Shown: positions 44,102 through 51,907 of the stretch, in pieces
Numbering within the stretch: position 1 is the first letter of the stretch
How the letters are laid out: each line of letters starts with the position of its first letter
Origin: DASYXT01 sp035934555
GTDB taxonomy: Bacteria; Verrucomicrobiota; Verrucomicrobiia; Limisphaerales; UBA8199
Length of the DNA: 64,000 nt
Assembly (NCBI GenBank): GCA_035934555.1
Contig: DASYXT010000115.1
Coordinates: forward strand, 29,680 to 93,679
Direction of reading: 5' to 3'
Translations under genes and position numbers: made by a program
Notes under the pieces: generated by a model
What the model was told of the DNA's origin: nothing
Databases searched by the model: none
The model's input: the letters and a program-made list of their open reading frames with translations, nothing else

Positions 44102-46296
44102 GGCTGGGTGGCCTTTCTGAGCTCGACCCAAAAGGTGCTGCCTTCGCCGAGGTTGGACTCGACGCAGGCACGACCGCCCATGCGTTCGGCAGCCTTGCGC
44201 ACAATGGCCAGACCCATGCCGGTGCCTTCATTGTTGGCGTTCGACGCTCGCTGAAACGGTTCAAAAATGGATTCACGCTGGTCGGGCGGCACGCCGATGC
44301 CATTATCACGAACGCATACCCGGACGAGCGGATGGTGCGCGGCGTCACTGGTGCCATTGAGGATTTCGGGAAAAACGCGGACCCGGGAAGGCACCCCCGG
44401 ACGGGCGTATTTTAGCGCATTTGAAACCAGGTTTGTCAGAATATGATTGAGCGCGGAATCATTGGCTACGACCAGGGGCCATTGTTCGACGACTTCAACG
44501 GCGGCTTTTTTCGCCAGGATTTCGATCTCCAATGCTTGCAACACGGCGTGAAGGCTTTTGCGCGGATCGACCGGCCCGCAGTTGAGTTCGGTATGGGAGA
44601 GGCGGCCATATTCAAGCAGGTCCTTGATGAGGGCTTCGTTTTTCAAGGCGGCTTCGCCGATCCGCCTGACGAAGAATTTTCCCTCGTCATCCAATTGAGC
44701 CGCGTGCGCGCTTGCCAGCAGGTCGGCATAGCCCTGCATGGCACGGTTGGGAGCGCGCAAATCGTGGGCGATGGTGTAAAGCAAGGTTTCGAGGGAACGC
44801 AGCGCCTCGTTCAAGGACGCGGTTCGTCCCTGCACTTGCTCGTCCAGGTAGAGATTGGCCCTGGCGAGCTGTTCCTTGGTCTGGCGCAAAGCGCTTTCCG
44901 CTTTCCAGCGTTCCAACACATCGGCGGCCTGGCGAGAGAGGATATCCAGGAAACGAAGGTCGTTTTCGCTGGGCCGGTGAGGCCGGCTGAAGTGGGTCGA
45001 GATCATTCCCAGCACCTTCCCCTGGCGGCTCATCAGGGGTGTTGATTGGACGGCCCGGACGTTGGCGTTGAGCAAAACCTGCAGCGCCTGCGTATTGCGA
45101 AAGAGAGGGCTGGAGGTCACGTCTTCGATGATGATTCTTTGCCCCGCTCGCACGGCGGCGGCGCAGGCTGCCGCCTGATCCACTACCGCCTGGAAGAAAT
45201 TCAGAAATTCCGGCTCGAACCCGCGATGGGCGACGATTTTGAGGGCCCCCGACTCTTCATCGACAAGTTGCACGTTGCCCCTGTCGGCGCGGACGATCGA
45301 AATTGCCGCTGAGAGAAGGTCATCGGGCAGAGATTCCAGCCCGGCGGTAGGAGTTACAGCGCTTGCGCCGAATTCTTGCAGGTGCGTCATCGCTTTGAGG
45401 TCGGCGGCGAGTTGATCCTTGAGCTCGGCCAATTGTTCCTGCGTCCTGCGAGCCGCGGTCGAATCCCGGAATACCTTCGAAAAGCCAATGAGCTTTCCCT
45501 CACCGTCCGTGATGGCGGTGGTGACGCCCTCGGCCCAAAACCGCGTGCCATCCTTGCGTCGCATCCACCTGTCATCGCTGGCGGTGCCGACGCGGGCGGC
45601 AGTATCAAACTCGCGTTCGGGGACTTTTTGTTGAAAGTCCTCCGGTGTAAAAATCCGCCTCACGATATCGTGATTAATGAATTCGGACTTTTCAAAGCCC
45701 AGAATGCGCCGGACCCCCTCGTTCCAGGTTGTGGGGCGTCCCTGGGTATCGGTGCTGAAGATGGCGTAATCCTTCACCTGCTCGACAACCTTGCGGTGGC
45801 GCTCTTCACCCTGGCGCAAGGCTTCATCGGCTCGCCGGCGGTGAATGGCGCCAGCCATTTGCGTGGCGATGCCCTGGGCCATTATTAGTTCATCAGGCGG
45901 AAAATCATGCGGCCGGTCGAAATAAATCATGAACTTGCCGAGCAGCCGCCCTTCGTAAGTAAGCGGGATGAACGCGAGCGCGCGAATGCCCTCCGCGCGG
46001 ATGCTAGCCTGCACGGGTTCCTGGAACGGCGCCGCATCCACATCGGGAACGCAAACCGGCTGCGGGTCGGTTGCCTCCGGCTGCCAGGGAGAATGGCCTT
46101 CAACCGCCTGCCGATAACTTTCGGACAGCCCGCGGGAAGCGACAAAGCGCATTACACCGGAATCATCGAGCAGAAGAATGGCCACCCGGCTGCACTGGAG
46201 AGTCGAGCAGATAAAGAGCATGGCCGAATCGTAAACCCGCGCGAGGGAATCGGCGCGGTTAATGGCCTCCAGCAGTTCGTAAAGCTCTCTCCTCAC
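44098..46296 (-). CDS. Soluble sensor histidine kinase (GAF-PAS-GAF-HisKA-HATPase)
   Basis: A 732-residue cytoplasmic kinase. Domains in order: GAF (about 10-155), PAS with the following PAC (165-285, GRPTTWNEGVRRILGF and FRDST), GAF (310-462), HisKA with His511 in LYTIAHDLRAPNRAMQGY (about 500-570), and HATPase with NDSALNHILTNLVSNALKYA (N-box), DNGIGVP and EGTGMGLAIV (G-boxes). No membrane helix and no receiver domain are present. The chromophore or ligand cannot be told: the first GAF lacks an obvious bilin cysteine. It is translationally coupled to the downstream response regulator. Confidence 0.93.
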   Translation of the reverse strand: MRRELYELLEAINRADSLARVYDSAMLFICSTLQCSRVAILLLDDSGVMRFVASRGLSESYRQAVEGHSPWQPEATDPQPVCVPDVDAAPFQEPVQASIRAEGIRALAFIPLTYEGRLLGKFMIYFDRPHDFPPDELIMAQGIATQMAGAIHRRRADEALRQGEERHRKVVEQVKDYAIFSTDTQGRPTTWNEGVRRILGFEKSEFINHDIVRRIFTPEDFQQKVPEREFDTAARVGTASDDRWMRRKDGTRFWAEGVTTAITDGEGKLIGFSKVFRDSTAARRTQEQLAELKDQLAADLKAMTHLQEFGASAVTPTAGLESLPDDLLSAAISIVRADRGNVQLVDEESGALKIVAHRGFEPEFLNFFQAVVDQAAACAAAVRAGQRIIIEDVTSSPLFRNTQALQVLLNANVRAVQSTPLMSRQGKVLGMISTHFSRPHRPSENDLRFLDILSRQAADVLERWKAESALRQTKEQLARANLYLDEQVQGRTASLNEALRSLETLLYTIAHDLRAPNRAMQGYADLLASAHAAQLDDEGKFFVRRIGEAALKNEALIKDLLEYGRLSHTELNCGPVDPRKSLHAVLQALEIEILAKKAAVEVVEQWPLVVANDSALNHILTNLVSNALKYARPGVPSRVRVFPEILNGTSDAAHHPLVRVCVRDNGIGVPPDQRESIFEPFQRASNANNEGTGMGLAIVRKAAERMGGRACVESNLGEGSTFWVELRKATQP

Positions 46297-46492
46297 ACCC
46301 TATACTCCCTCCAAAACGGGGCAAATGCAAAGGCCCGCAGCAAAAGCCCAGGCAGCAACTGGCGAGCGGCTGCGCTCTTCACGTCCATCGCCTGGCTCGC
46401 CGCCAGGCATTGGCAGGTGTCGGCCTTGACAGTTTGCGGGGACGGCGTACAGGTCTGGCAGGGACCTCGTTTTAAGCACAGGGGAATGGAGT

Positions 46493-46966
46493 ATGGGTTT
46501 TAATATTTTAGTGGCGGATGACAATTCGGATGATCACCTGCTTTTGAGCCGGGGATTCAAAAAGGCCGGCGTGAACGCTCTGCTTCGGTTCACCAACGAT
46601 GGCGCAGAGGCAGTTCAATATTTAAGCGGGCGCGGCCATTTTAAAGACCGCACCAAGTACCCTTTCCCGGATATTATATTGCTCGACGTCAAAATGCCTG
46701 GGCTCGACGGTTTCGAAGTACTGAAATGGCTGCGCGGACAAACACAGATTGGGCTGCTGCCCGTGATCATGCTCACCTCGTCCGATGAACCCAGGGACAT
46801 AGACCGCGCGCATAGCCTGGGAGCAAACGGCTATTTAATGAAGCCCTCGGGAACGCGTGCCATGCAGCAGATGCTGCAGGGAATCGAAGCTTTTTGGGTA
46901 GAGCAACACAGGTTTCCGACCTGCTGCCCGTGCAGCGGAATCGGCCGTCGCCATCGATGCGACTGA
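46493..46966 (+). CDS. Single-domain response regulator (Rcp1-like)
   Basis: A 157-residue receiver domain. The acidic pair is Asp9-Asp10 (VADDNSDD), the phosphoacceptor is Asp65 (LLDVKMPGLDG), and Lys117 lies in LMKPSG. The SGRGHFKDRTKYPFPD loop parallels that of the downstream regulator of the kinase, so the two are paralogues. The gene is divergent from the kinase gene, with 196 bp between. The C-terminus (RFPTCCPCSGIGRRHRCD) is unusually Cys-rich and may be an unrelated extension. Confidence 0.88.
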   Translation: MGFNILVADDNSDDHLLLSRGFKKAGVNALLRFTNDGAEAVQYLSGRGHFKDRTKYPFPDIILLDVKMPGLDGFEVLKWLRGQTQIGLLPVIMLTSSDEPRDIDRAHSLGANGYLMKPSGTRAMQQMLQGIEAFWVEQHRFPTCCPCSGIGRRHRCD

Positions 46967-47001
46967 GCTGCGCGCGGTATGCCTGGTTGCCGACCCCCAT
47001 C

Positions 47002-48723
47002 CTATTGTTTCAACCGGTAAAACACCGGCCCCCCGCCGGCGGGCACGACCACTGTGTAGATGCCGTTGGCCAGTGTCGCTGCATTCGTTACGTTTACCCA
47101 GTTGGCCGAGACCAGGCGCGCAGTGCTTTGGAGCTGCGCGCCGGCGCCATTCGCGCGCCACGACAGCACCATGTTGCCCCCGCTGCGCGCGATCGCCAGC
47201 GACGGCGGGAACGAAATAAACTGCTGGTTCGGCCCAGCCGCATAGTGGCTGGCGATGTCCTGGTCGCTCAATACGCCGCCCCAGATTCGGAACTCATCGA
47301 AGCTCCCGTTGAAATAGGGGTCCTGGTCCCATTGCGAACGCCCCAGCCAACTGCTGTAATCGGTGATCCTGCTGGTAGGGTTAAACGTGCCGGTGGCCGA
47401 CGCGACCAGCCCGCCGTTGAGATAAAGCTTCGCCGAGCCCGCGCCCGGATCATAGGTGATCGCCAGGTAAACCTCCTGCCCAATCGGAAACGGCTGCGGC
47501 ATCATCAGCGTCAGTGCCTCCGGGTCCAGGTTGGTTCCGAATGGATTGACGGTCGTCTCCTCGAACCCGGGCAACTGGGTGTTTCCCACCGCCGGGGTGA
47601 AGATCACGTAATTGGTGCCCTGCCCGTTGGCGTTGGTCCCCCGGTCGCTGAGCCCAAAATCAAACACCCGCTGCCAGACGCTGGTCGCCGGCCCGTTCCA
47701 GGTGAGCCAGGCCTCGAGCGTGAAATTCGACAGCACCGAAACCGGCCGCGGCGGCAACAGCACGCACCCGCTGGTGCCCGCCAGGTTCAATGTGCCGTTG
47801 CCCGAAAAACCGCTGCCGTCCGGCACGCCGTTGGTGAATGGCGCCACTCCGTTGCCGAAGACGAGTAACCCGTTGGCCGCGCGCACCGAGTCGGTTACCA
47901 CCAGGCTCGAGGGCGCTCCGTCGAAACTGTACCGATGCCGCAGAATCAGCCCCGGCTCCAGCGGCGCGCATTTGCCCGCGCTCCCCGCGTGAAACAGTGC
48001 CGCCACCTCCGCCGCGCTTAAGGCCTGGTTGTAAACCGATGGCTCGTCGAGCACCCCCGCAAAGGGAAACCAATCCCCAGTCGTTGCGTCCCATCCCCCG
48101 GTTATGCCTGTCCCCAACTGGTAATAATAAGTTGAAGCATAACCCTCCTGGACCAGCGGCGTGCTGCCGATATTCAACCCATCCAGGTACAGGATCTCCG
48201 TCGAGCCGTCGTAAGTAACTACCACGTGATGAAACCTCCCGTCGTTCACCGGCCCCGGAGTAATGAGCTGCGGCGCGGTGGCCCAAAACAGCTCGGCATA
48301 AAGCAACCCGTTGGTCCCGACGTAGAGCGCCGGCACGTACCCGCCCAACTCGCTGGCGAAGGGCGGCTGGTCCTGCTGGCCCAGAATGCAGCCGTTCGAG
48401 GTCGTCTCGAACCAAACCTCGAACGAGAACGGTGAGTTCCCCTCTCCGGCCGCCGGCACCGGAAACAGGTTCGGCGGCAATGCGATATAGTCGTCACCGC
48501 CGCCGCTGATCAGAAACGCTGTGCCCACCTCTCCGCTGGTGAACTGCACGCCTCCGATCAACACGCCGTCTCCTAATCCCACCGAGTCAAAACTGTTGCC
48601 TTCCCCGCGCCACCAATGAACCAAACTCGACGGCGGCGCATCGCAATTTTGCGCCCGCGTCGCTGTCTCTGAAACTATCCAAACACTTGCCGTTAATGCC
48701 AACCAAACAATTAGTCTTCTCAT
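47002..48723 (-). CDS. Secreted double-LamG protein
   Basis: A 573-residue exported protein from ATG 48723 (MRRLIVWLALTASVWIVSETATRA), a good signal peptide; the further 49 codons upstream have no such pattern. LamG 1 (about 28-240; SSLVHWWRGEGNSFDSVG to AGVLDEPSVYNQALSAAEVAALF) is followed by LamG 2 (about 255-490, ending FDEFRIWGGVLSDQDIASHY). A C-terminal beta domain ends in GGPVFYRLKQ. Glycan or surface binding is likely. It converges with the response regulator at 46493. Confidence 0.85.
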   Translation of the reverse strand: MRRLIVWLALTASVWIVSETATRAQNCDAPPSSLVHWWRGEGNSFDSVGLGDGVLIGGVQFTSGEVGTAFLISGGGDDYIALPPNLFPVPAAGEGNSPFSFEVWFETTSNGCILGQQDQPPFASELGGYVPALYVGTNGLLYAELFWATAPQLITPGPVNDGRFHHVVVTYDGSTEILYLDGLNIGSTPLVQEGYASTYYYQLGTGITGGWDATTGDWFPFAGVLDEPSVYNQALSAAEVAALFHAGSAGKCAPLEPGLILRHRYSFDGAPSSLVVTDSVRAANGLLVFGNGVAPFTNGVPDGSGFSGNGTLNLAGTSGCVLLPPRPVSVLSNFTLEAWLTWNGPATSVWQRVFDFGLSDRGTNANGQGTNYVIFTPAVGNTQLPGFEETTVNPFGTNLDPEALTLMMPQPFPIGQEVYLAITYDPGAGSAKLYLNGGLVASATGTFNPTSRITDYSSWLGRSQWDQDPYFNGSFDEFRIWGGVLSDQDIASHYAAGPNQQFISFPPSLAIARSGGNMVLSWRANGAGAQLQSTARLVSANWVNVTNAATLANGIYTVVVPAGGGPVFYRLKQ

Positions 48724-49021
48724 GCGACGGACAGGGCCTGCGAATCTGTGGTTTGCCGCCAGGGTCAAATGACGGACAGATTCGTTGGGCCGCCTCAGTT
48801 TCCAGACACCCCATGAATTACTCAATGAGGTGTATGCCTCAAATTGCGGCCGGCGAGACCTAATCGGCAATCTCTCCAGTCTTGCAAGAAAAGCGTCAGC
48901 AAAATGAAGTCGCTGCTGGATGATGAGGTTTTGGTGTTCACCCGGGTAGCGTCATTTAGCGCCATTGAGGCCGGAATCTTCGGGCTTCCATCGGCGATGG
49001 AACTCGGCTAATACAAATCGC

Positions 49022-49861
49022 ATGAAAAGACCCCTTTCCTGGCTGGTCGCCGGCGCTACCGCTTGCGCGCTCGTTCTGAACGGCGCTCGAGCCGCTGAAG
49101 TACCGCCGCTGCGCGTTTTGTTGATCACCGGCGGTTGCTGCCACGATTACGCCAAACAGAAGGACATCCTCAAAGCGGGCCTGGAGCAACGCGCCAACCT
49201 GGTCGTAACGCAGCTACATACCGATGATTCGAGCACCCGGCCGCCGCTGCCCATCCTGGGCAACCCCGATTATGCCAAGGGATACGACGTCGTCATTCAC
49301 GACGAATGCGCCGCCGACATCAACGACCCCGCGCTGATTAAAGCGGTCCTGGCCCCCCATCGTGCAGGGATCCCCGGCGTCAATCTGCATTGTGCGGTCC
49401 ATTGCTATCGTGTCGGCAATCCGGCTGACCGTGCCGAACCGGGAAGCGAGCGGGCGCTGTGGTTCGATTATTTGGGCCTGCAATCCAGCGGGCATGGCGC
49501 GCAGTTGCCCATCGCGATCCACTTCACCAATACCAATCACGCCATCCTGCAGGGTTTGAGCGACTGGACCACCATCAACGAGGAGCTCTACAACAACGTG
49601 CAAGTCCTGCCCTCCGCCACCCCCCTGGCCCAGGGCACCCAAACCGTGACCCGGAACGGTGTGGCCAGGGAGGCTAAATCCGTGGTCGTCTGGTTGAACG
49701 ACTACCACGGCACCCGCGTGTTCACCACCACCATCGGCCATAACAATGCGACGGTGGCCGACGGCCGCTACCTGGACCTGGTCACCCGCGGCCTGCTCTG
49801 GGCCTGCGGCAAGCTCGATGATGCTGGACGCATTGCGCCCGGCTACGGGCCCAAGAAGTGA
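49022..49861 (+). CDS. Secreted ThuA-like protein
   Basis: A 279-residue exported protein from ATG 49022 (MKRPLSWLVAGATACALVLNGARAAE). The ThuA fold starts with LRVLLITGGCCHDYAKQKDILKAGL and goes on to GYDVVIHDECAADI, GIPGVNLHCAVHCYR and VVWLNDYHGTRVFTTTIGHNN. ThuA/DUF1080-type proteins belong to the glutamine-amidotransferase-like superfamily and are linked to sugar metabolism. The conserved His residues of the H-x-x-D/H-D regions are visible. The catalytic role is unknown. Confidence 0.88.
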   Translation: MKRPLSWLVAGATACALVLNGARAAEVPPLRVLLITGGCCHDYAKQKDILKAGLEQRANLVVTQLHTDDSSTRPPLPILGNPDYAKGYDVVIHDECAADINDPALIKAVLAPHRAGIPGVNLHCAVHCYRVGNPADRAEPGSERALWFDYLGLQSSGHGAQLPIAIHFTNTNHAILQGLSDWTTINEELYNNVQVLPSATPLAQGTQTVTRNGVAREAKSVVVWLNDYHGTRVFTTTIGHNNATVADGRYLDLVTRGLLWACGKLDDAGRIAPGYGPKK

Positions 49862-50123
49862 TAAGCGGTGGGCTTAGACGGCATGTCCGCCGCAGGTAAC
49901 TCTTGCCGTGGAGGACCAGGCCTGCACCAGCTCGCGCTTGGATGCGGATGAGGATGGGGTCGGCGGCGATGATGCGGCGGATTGTCTCAGGTACTTGGCG
50001 GCGACGAAGTCGCGCTCAATTCCCCAGAGGAAATTGAGGGGGTTGTGAGGAGCGGGCGCGAGGGAGTTGGAGAAAGTGGAGTGAGGGACGCCTCGACCGA
50101 GTTTTTGGTTCGGAAAAAGCGGT
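49862..50123. other. Intergenic region with possible gene remnant
   Basis: A 262-bp stretch between the ThuA gene and the OLD operon. On the minus strand a frame reads WGIERDFVAAKYLRQSA and continues to a stop near 49880; another frame over the same DNA reads IRRIIAADPILIRIQ. Both look partly protein-like, and the region may be a decayed gene at the island edge. No copy of the tRNA-Arg 3' end is visible here. Confidence 0.25.
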
Positions 50124-50561
50124 TTAGGTCAGTTTTGAGCGTCCGAGGATGTCAGTCACCTCGCCGTAGCAGATGCCGGAAATGGCCTCCAGCTCATGGC
50201 TTATGTCGATATCCGGGCCCAGCTTGCTGGTCCAGGTCGCCGCGTCCAATTGGCGAGAAGCGTGTGTCGGGATACCATTCTTGCAGAAGAGTGCCACTTT
50301 TTCTTTGGTATTATCGTCCAGCGCCGTCTGGCTGTGCGAGTAGCCAAGTGTCCCAAAAGCAGCGCGGAATGCCGCGACGGTGCATTCCCGGGGAGCGTCG
50401 TCGGGCCAGTAATACATCTGCCAAGGGTCGGGCCACCACCATCTCCTTTTATCGTCGGCGGCCCACGCTATGCAATTGTAGGTCGGATCGTAGGGGCTGG
50501 TACGGCTAAATGCGGTCCCCTTGAGTTTTGGAAACAGCGTCTCCAGTGGGTCAGAACTCAT
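50124..50561 (-). CDS. DUF7689-like protein with papain-fold-like residues
   Basis: A 145-residue protein from ATG 50561; an upstream GTG at 50576 is open. The pattern YNCIAWAADDKRRWWWPDP, then TVAAFRAAFGTLGY, KVALFCKNGIPTHASRQLDAATWTSKLG and ISHELEAISG-YGEVTDIL resembles the DUF7689 family. Cys29 in YNCIAW and the His in PTHASRQ lie at distances that recall the Cys-His pair of NlpC/P60-like enzymes; this catalytic idea is inference. It is the last gene of the four-gene OLD operon and overlaps the preceding gene by 11 bp. Confidence 0.7.
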   Translation of the reverse strand: MSSDPLETLFPKLKGTAFSRTSPYDPTYNCIAWAADDKRRWWWPDPWQMYYWPDDAPRECTVAAFRAAFGTLGYSHSQTALDDNTKEKVALFCKNGIPTHASRQLDAATWTSKLGPDIDISHELEAISGICYGEVTDILGRSKLT

Positions 50562-51093
50562 AGCCGCTGCGAGCACCCCAAACCAACCAAGCCTGTGTCA
50601 TTCTGAGAACGTCGCCTCTGGCGTTAGGTGGAACGGGATCCTCGCCTGAAATGGCCCGCAGTGCCCAAAACCAGTGGCGGGGCTGCTCTTTAAGATCTTT
50701 CAGCATGAAGGGGATCGCCGTCCGGCCCATGCCGATTATCTGTTGATAAGCTGGGTGCATCGCCATTTCCAGAACGGAGGAGCAATAAAGTGTTTCTTTT
50801 TTCCATCGCTCCGCCAGTGACTCAAATTTTTGCTGGGCCGTAGGGGCGACGTTTTGCGACGCACTCGAAGTAGGCTGGGGGCGGCTTAGAAGCAGCTTGC
50901 GAACCTCCTCGACCATGGAATTCAGCTCGTTGAAGTTCCGCTCTGATTTGATCGCGTAATCCTCAACGGCCGGCCGAGGCTGCTTCTGAGCTTGCGAAAT
51001 TCCATATGACGGCAATGGCACGATTTTCGCCTCGGGACCGGGTGAGTCAAAATACGATTCTTCCAGCACTTCATTGCGTAGTGCGCTTGGCAT
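50551..51093 (-). CDS. Uncharacterised protein of the OLD operon (HPAYQ-IIGMG family)
   Basis: A 180-residue protein from ATG 51093, four bases after the stop of the upstream gene. The N-terminal half is polar and low in structure (SQAQKQPRPAVEDYAIK). The C-terminal half is a compact conserved-looking block: FESLAERWKKETLYCSSVLEMAMHPAYQQIIGMG, then AIPFMLKDLKEQPRHWFWALRAISGEDPVP and TQAWLVWG. I recall this type of block next to DUF7689 proteins elsewhere but cannot confirm it here. Function is unknown. Confidence 0.75.
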   Translation of the reverse strand: MPSALRNEVLEESYFDSPGPEAKIVPLPSYGISQAQKQPRPAVEDYAIKSERNFNELNSMVEEVRKLLLSRPQPTSSASQNVAPTAQQKFESLAERWKKETLYCSSVLEMAMHPAYQQIIGMGRTAIPFMLKDLKEQPRHWFWALRAISGEDPVPPNARGDVLRMTQAWLVWGARSGYEF

Positions 51094-51097
51094 AGGA

Positions 51098-51850
51098 TTA
51101 CTGTTTCGGTTGCGCGGCCGATATGGATTTCTCGGCAACTTGGATCTCCTTTTGAAGGGCGACCAAGCTGTCAATGAGCACCTGCAAGGACCGCTTGCTT
51201 AACTGAAAGTAGGCATCGTCTTGGGTGCCGTCAAACTCCAGGCGAACGATGCCGAGCGGAATTGTGCCTAAAAATTTGGGAGAATATGCGGCGATGTCTT
51301 CTTCGTAGTGGTAGCTGTTCTCAAAAACGGCACGAAAGTCGGCCTCTACAGAAACCTCGTTAAGGATGGGGAGGGCTGATTGCTCATGAGCCCTCTGCAA
51401 AATCGCAACGCGCAGGTCCTGCTTGGCGAATTTCTTCAAGCCTTCAAGGTAACGGGTCAGGATCTGGCTCTTGTCGTCTTCGCAGGGGAGCGCTTCCTTC
51501 AAATCCGCGAGGAGTGCCTGTTCATCATCGGCGGACGCCTCTCCGCCGGGAGTGAGTTGTCGGAGGAGAAACGCGGAGACATTGAGCGCCGGCTCGATTT
51601 GCACCAGAGGGATTCCAAGCTCGGAGGAGGCCTTTTGATAAATCTTGTCCTTCTCCCTGGTTGTTGGCGTGAGCGTCGCCCTGAAAGCAAACTCAGGCAG
51701 GCGCGCCACAACATCCGGATTTAGCCCTAGGACGACTTTCATGTCTCGGCGAAATCCGTCGCCCAGGTCGTGTTTCGAGAGGAAAGAGGTTTTCAAGGCG
51801 TTTTCCACATTTAGCCAAATCCCAATCAAAGTACCAGAACTATATTGCAA
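51098..51850 (-). CDS. Uncharacterised protein of the OLD operon, weak COMM-domain-like C-terminus
   Basis: A protein of up to 250 residues. The start is uncertain: the longest frame begins with TTG (51850), and GTG 51808 or ATG 51742 are alternatives. The N-terminal part is helical (LNVENALKTSFLSKHDLGDG, EKDKIYQKASSELG). The C-terminal segment (PLGIVRLEFDGT, then FQLSKRSLQVLIDSLVALQKEI) recalls by eye the strand-helix end of COMM domains, but this is weak. It lies 57 bp after the OLD stop in the same reading frame. Function is unknown. Confidence 0.75.
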   Translation of the reverse strand: MQYSSGTLIGIWLNVENALKTSFLSKHDLGDGFRRDMKVVLGLNPDVVARLPEFAFRATLTPTTREKDKIYQKASSELGIPLVQIEPALNVSAFLLRQLTPGGEASADDEQALLADLKEALPCEDDKSQILTRYLEGLKKFAKQDLRVAILQRAHEQSALPILNEVSVEADFRAVFENSYHYEEDIAAYSPKFLGTIPLGIVRLEFDGTQDDAYFQLSKRSLQVLIDSLVALQKEIQVAEKSISAAQPKQ

Positions 51851-51907
51851 GACAAGTGCTCTCTGGGCCTCATTGTCTTGACGCTGGAGGGGCTGGAGGC
51901 AGCGTGT

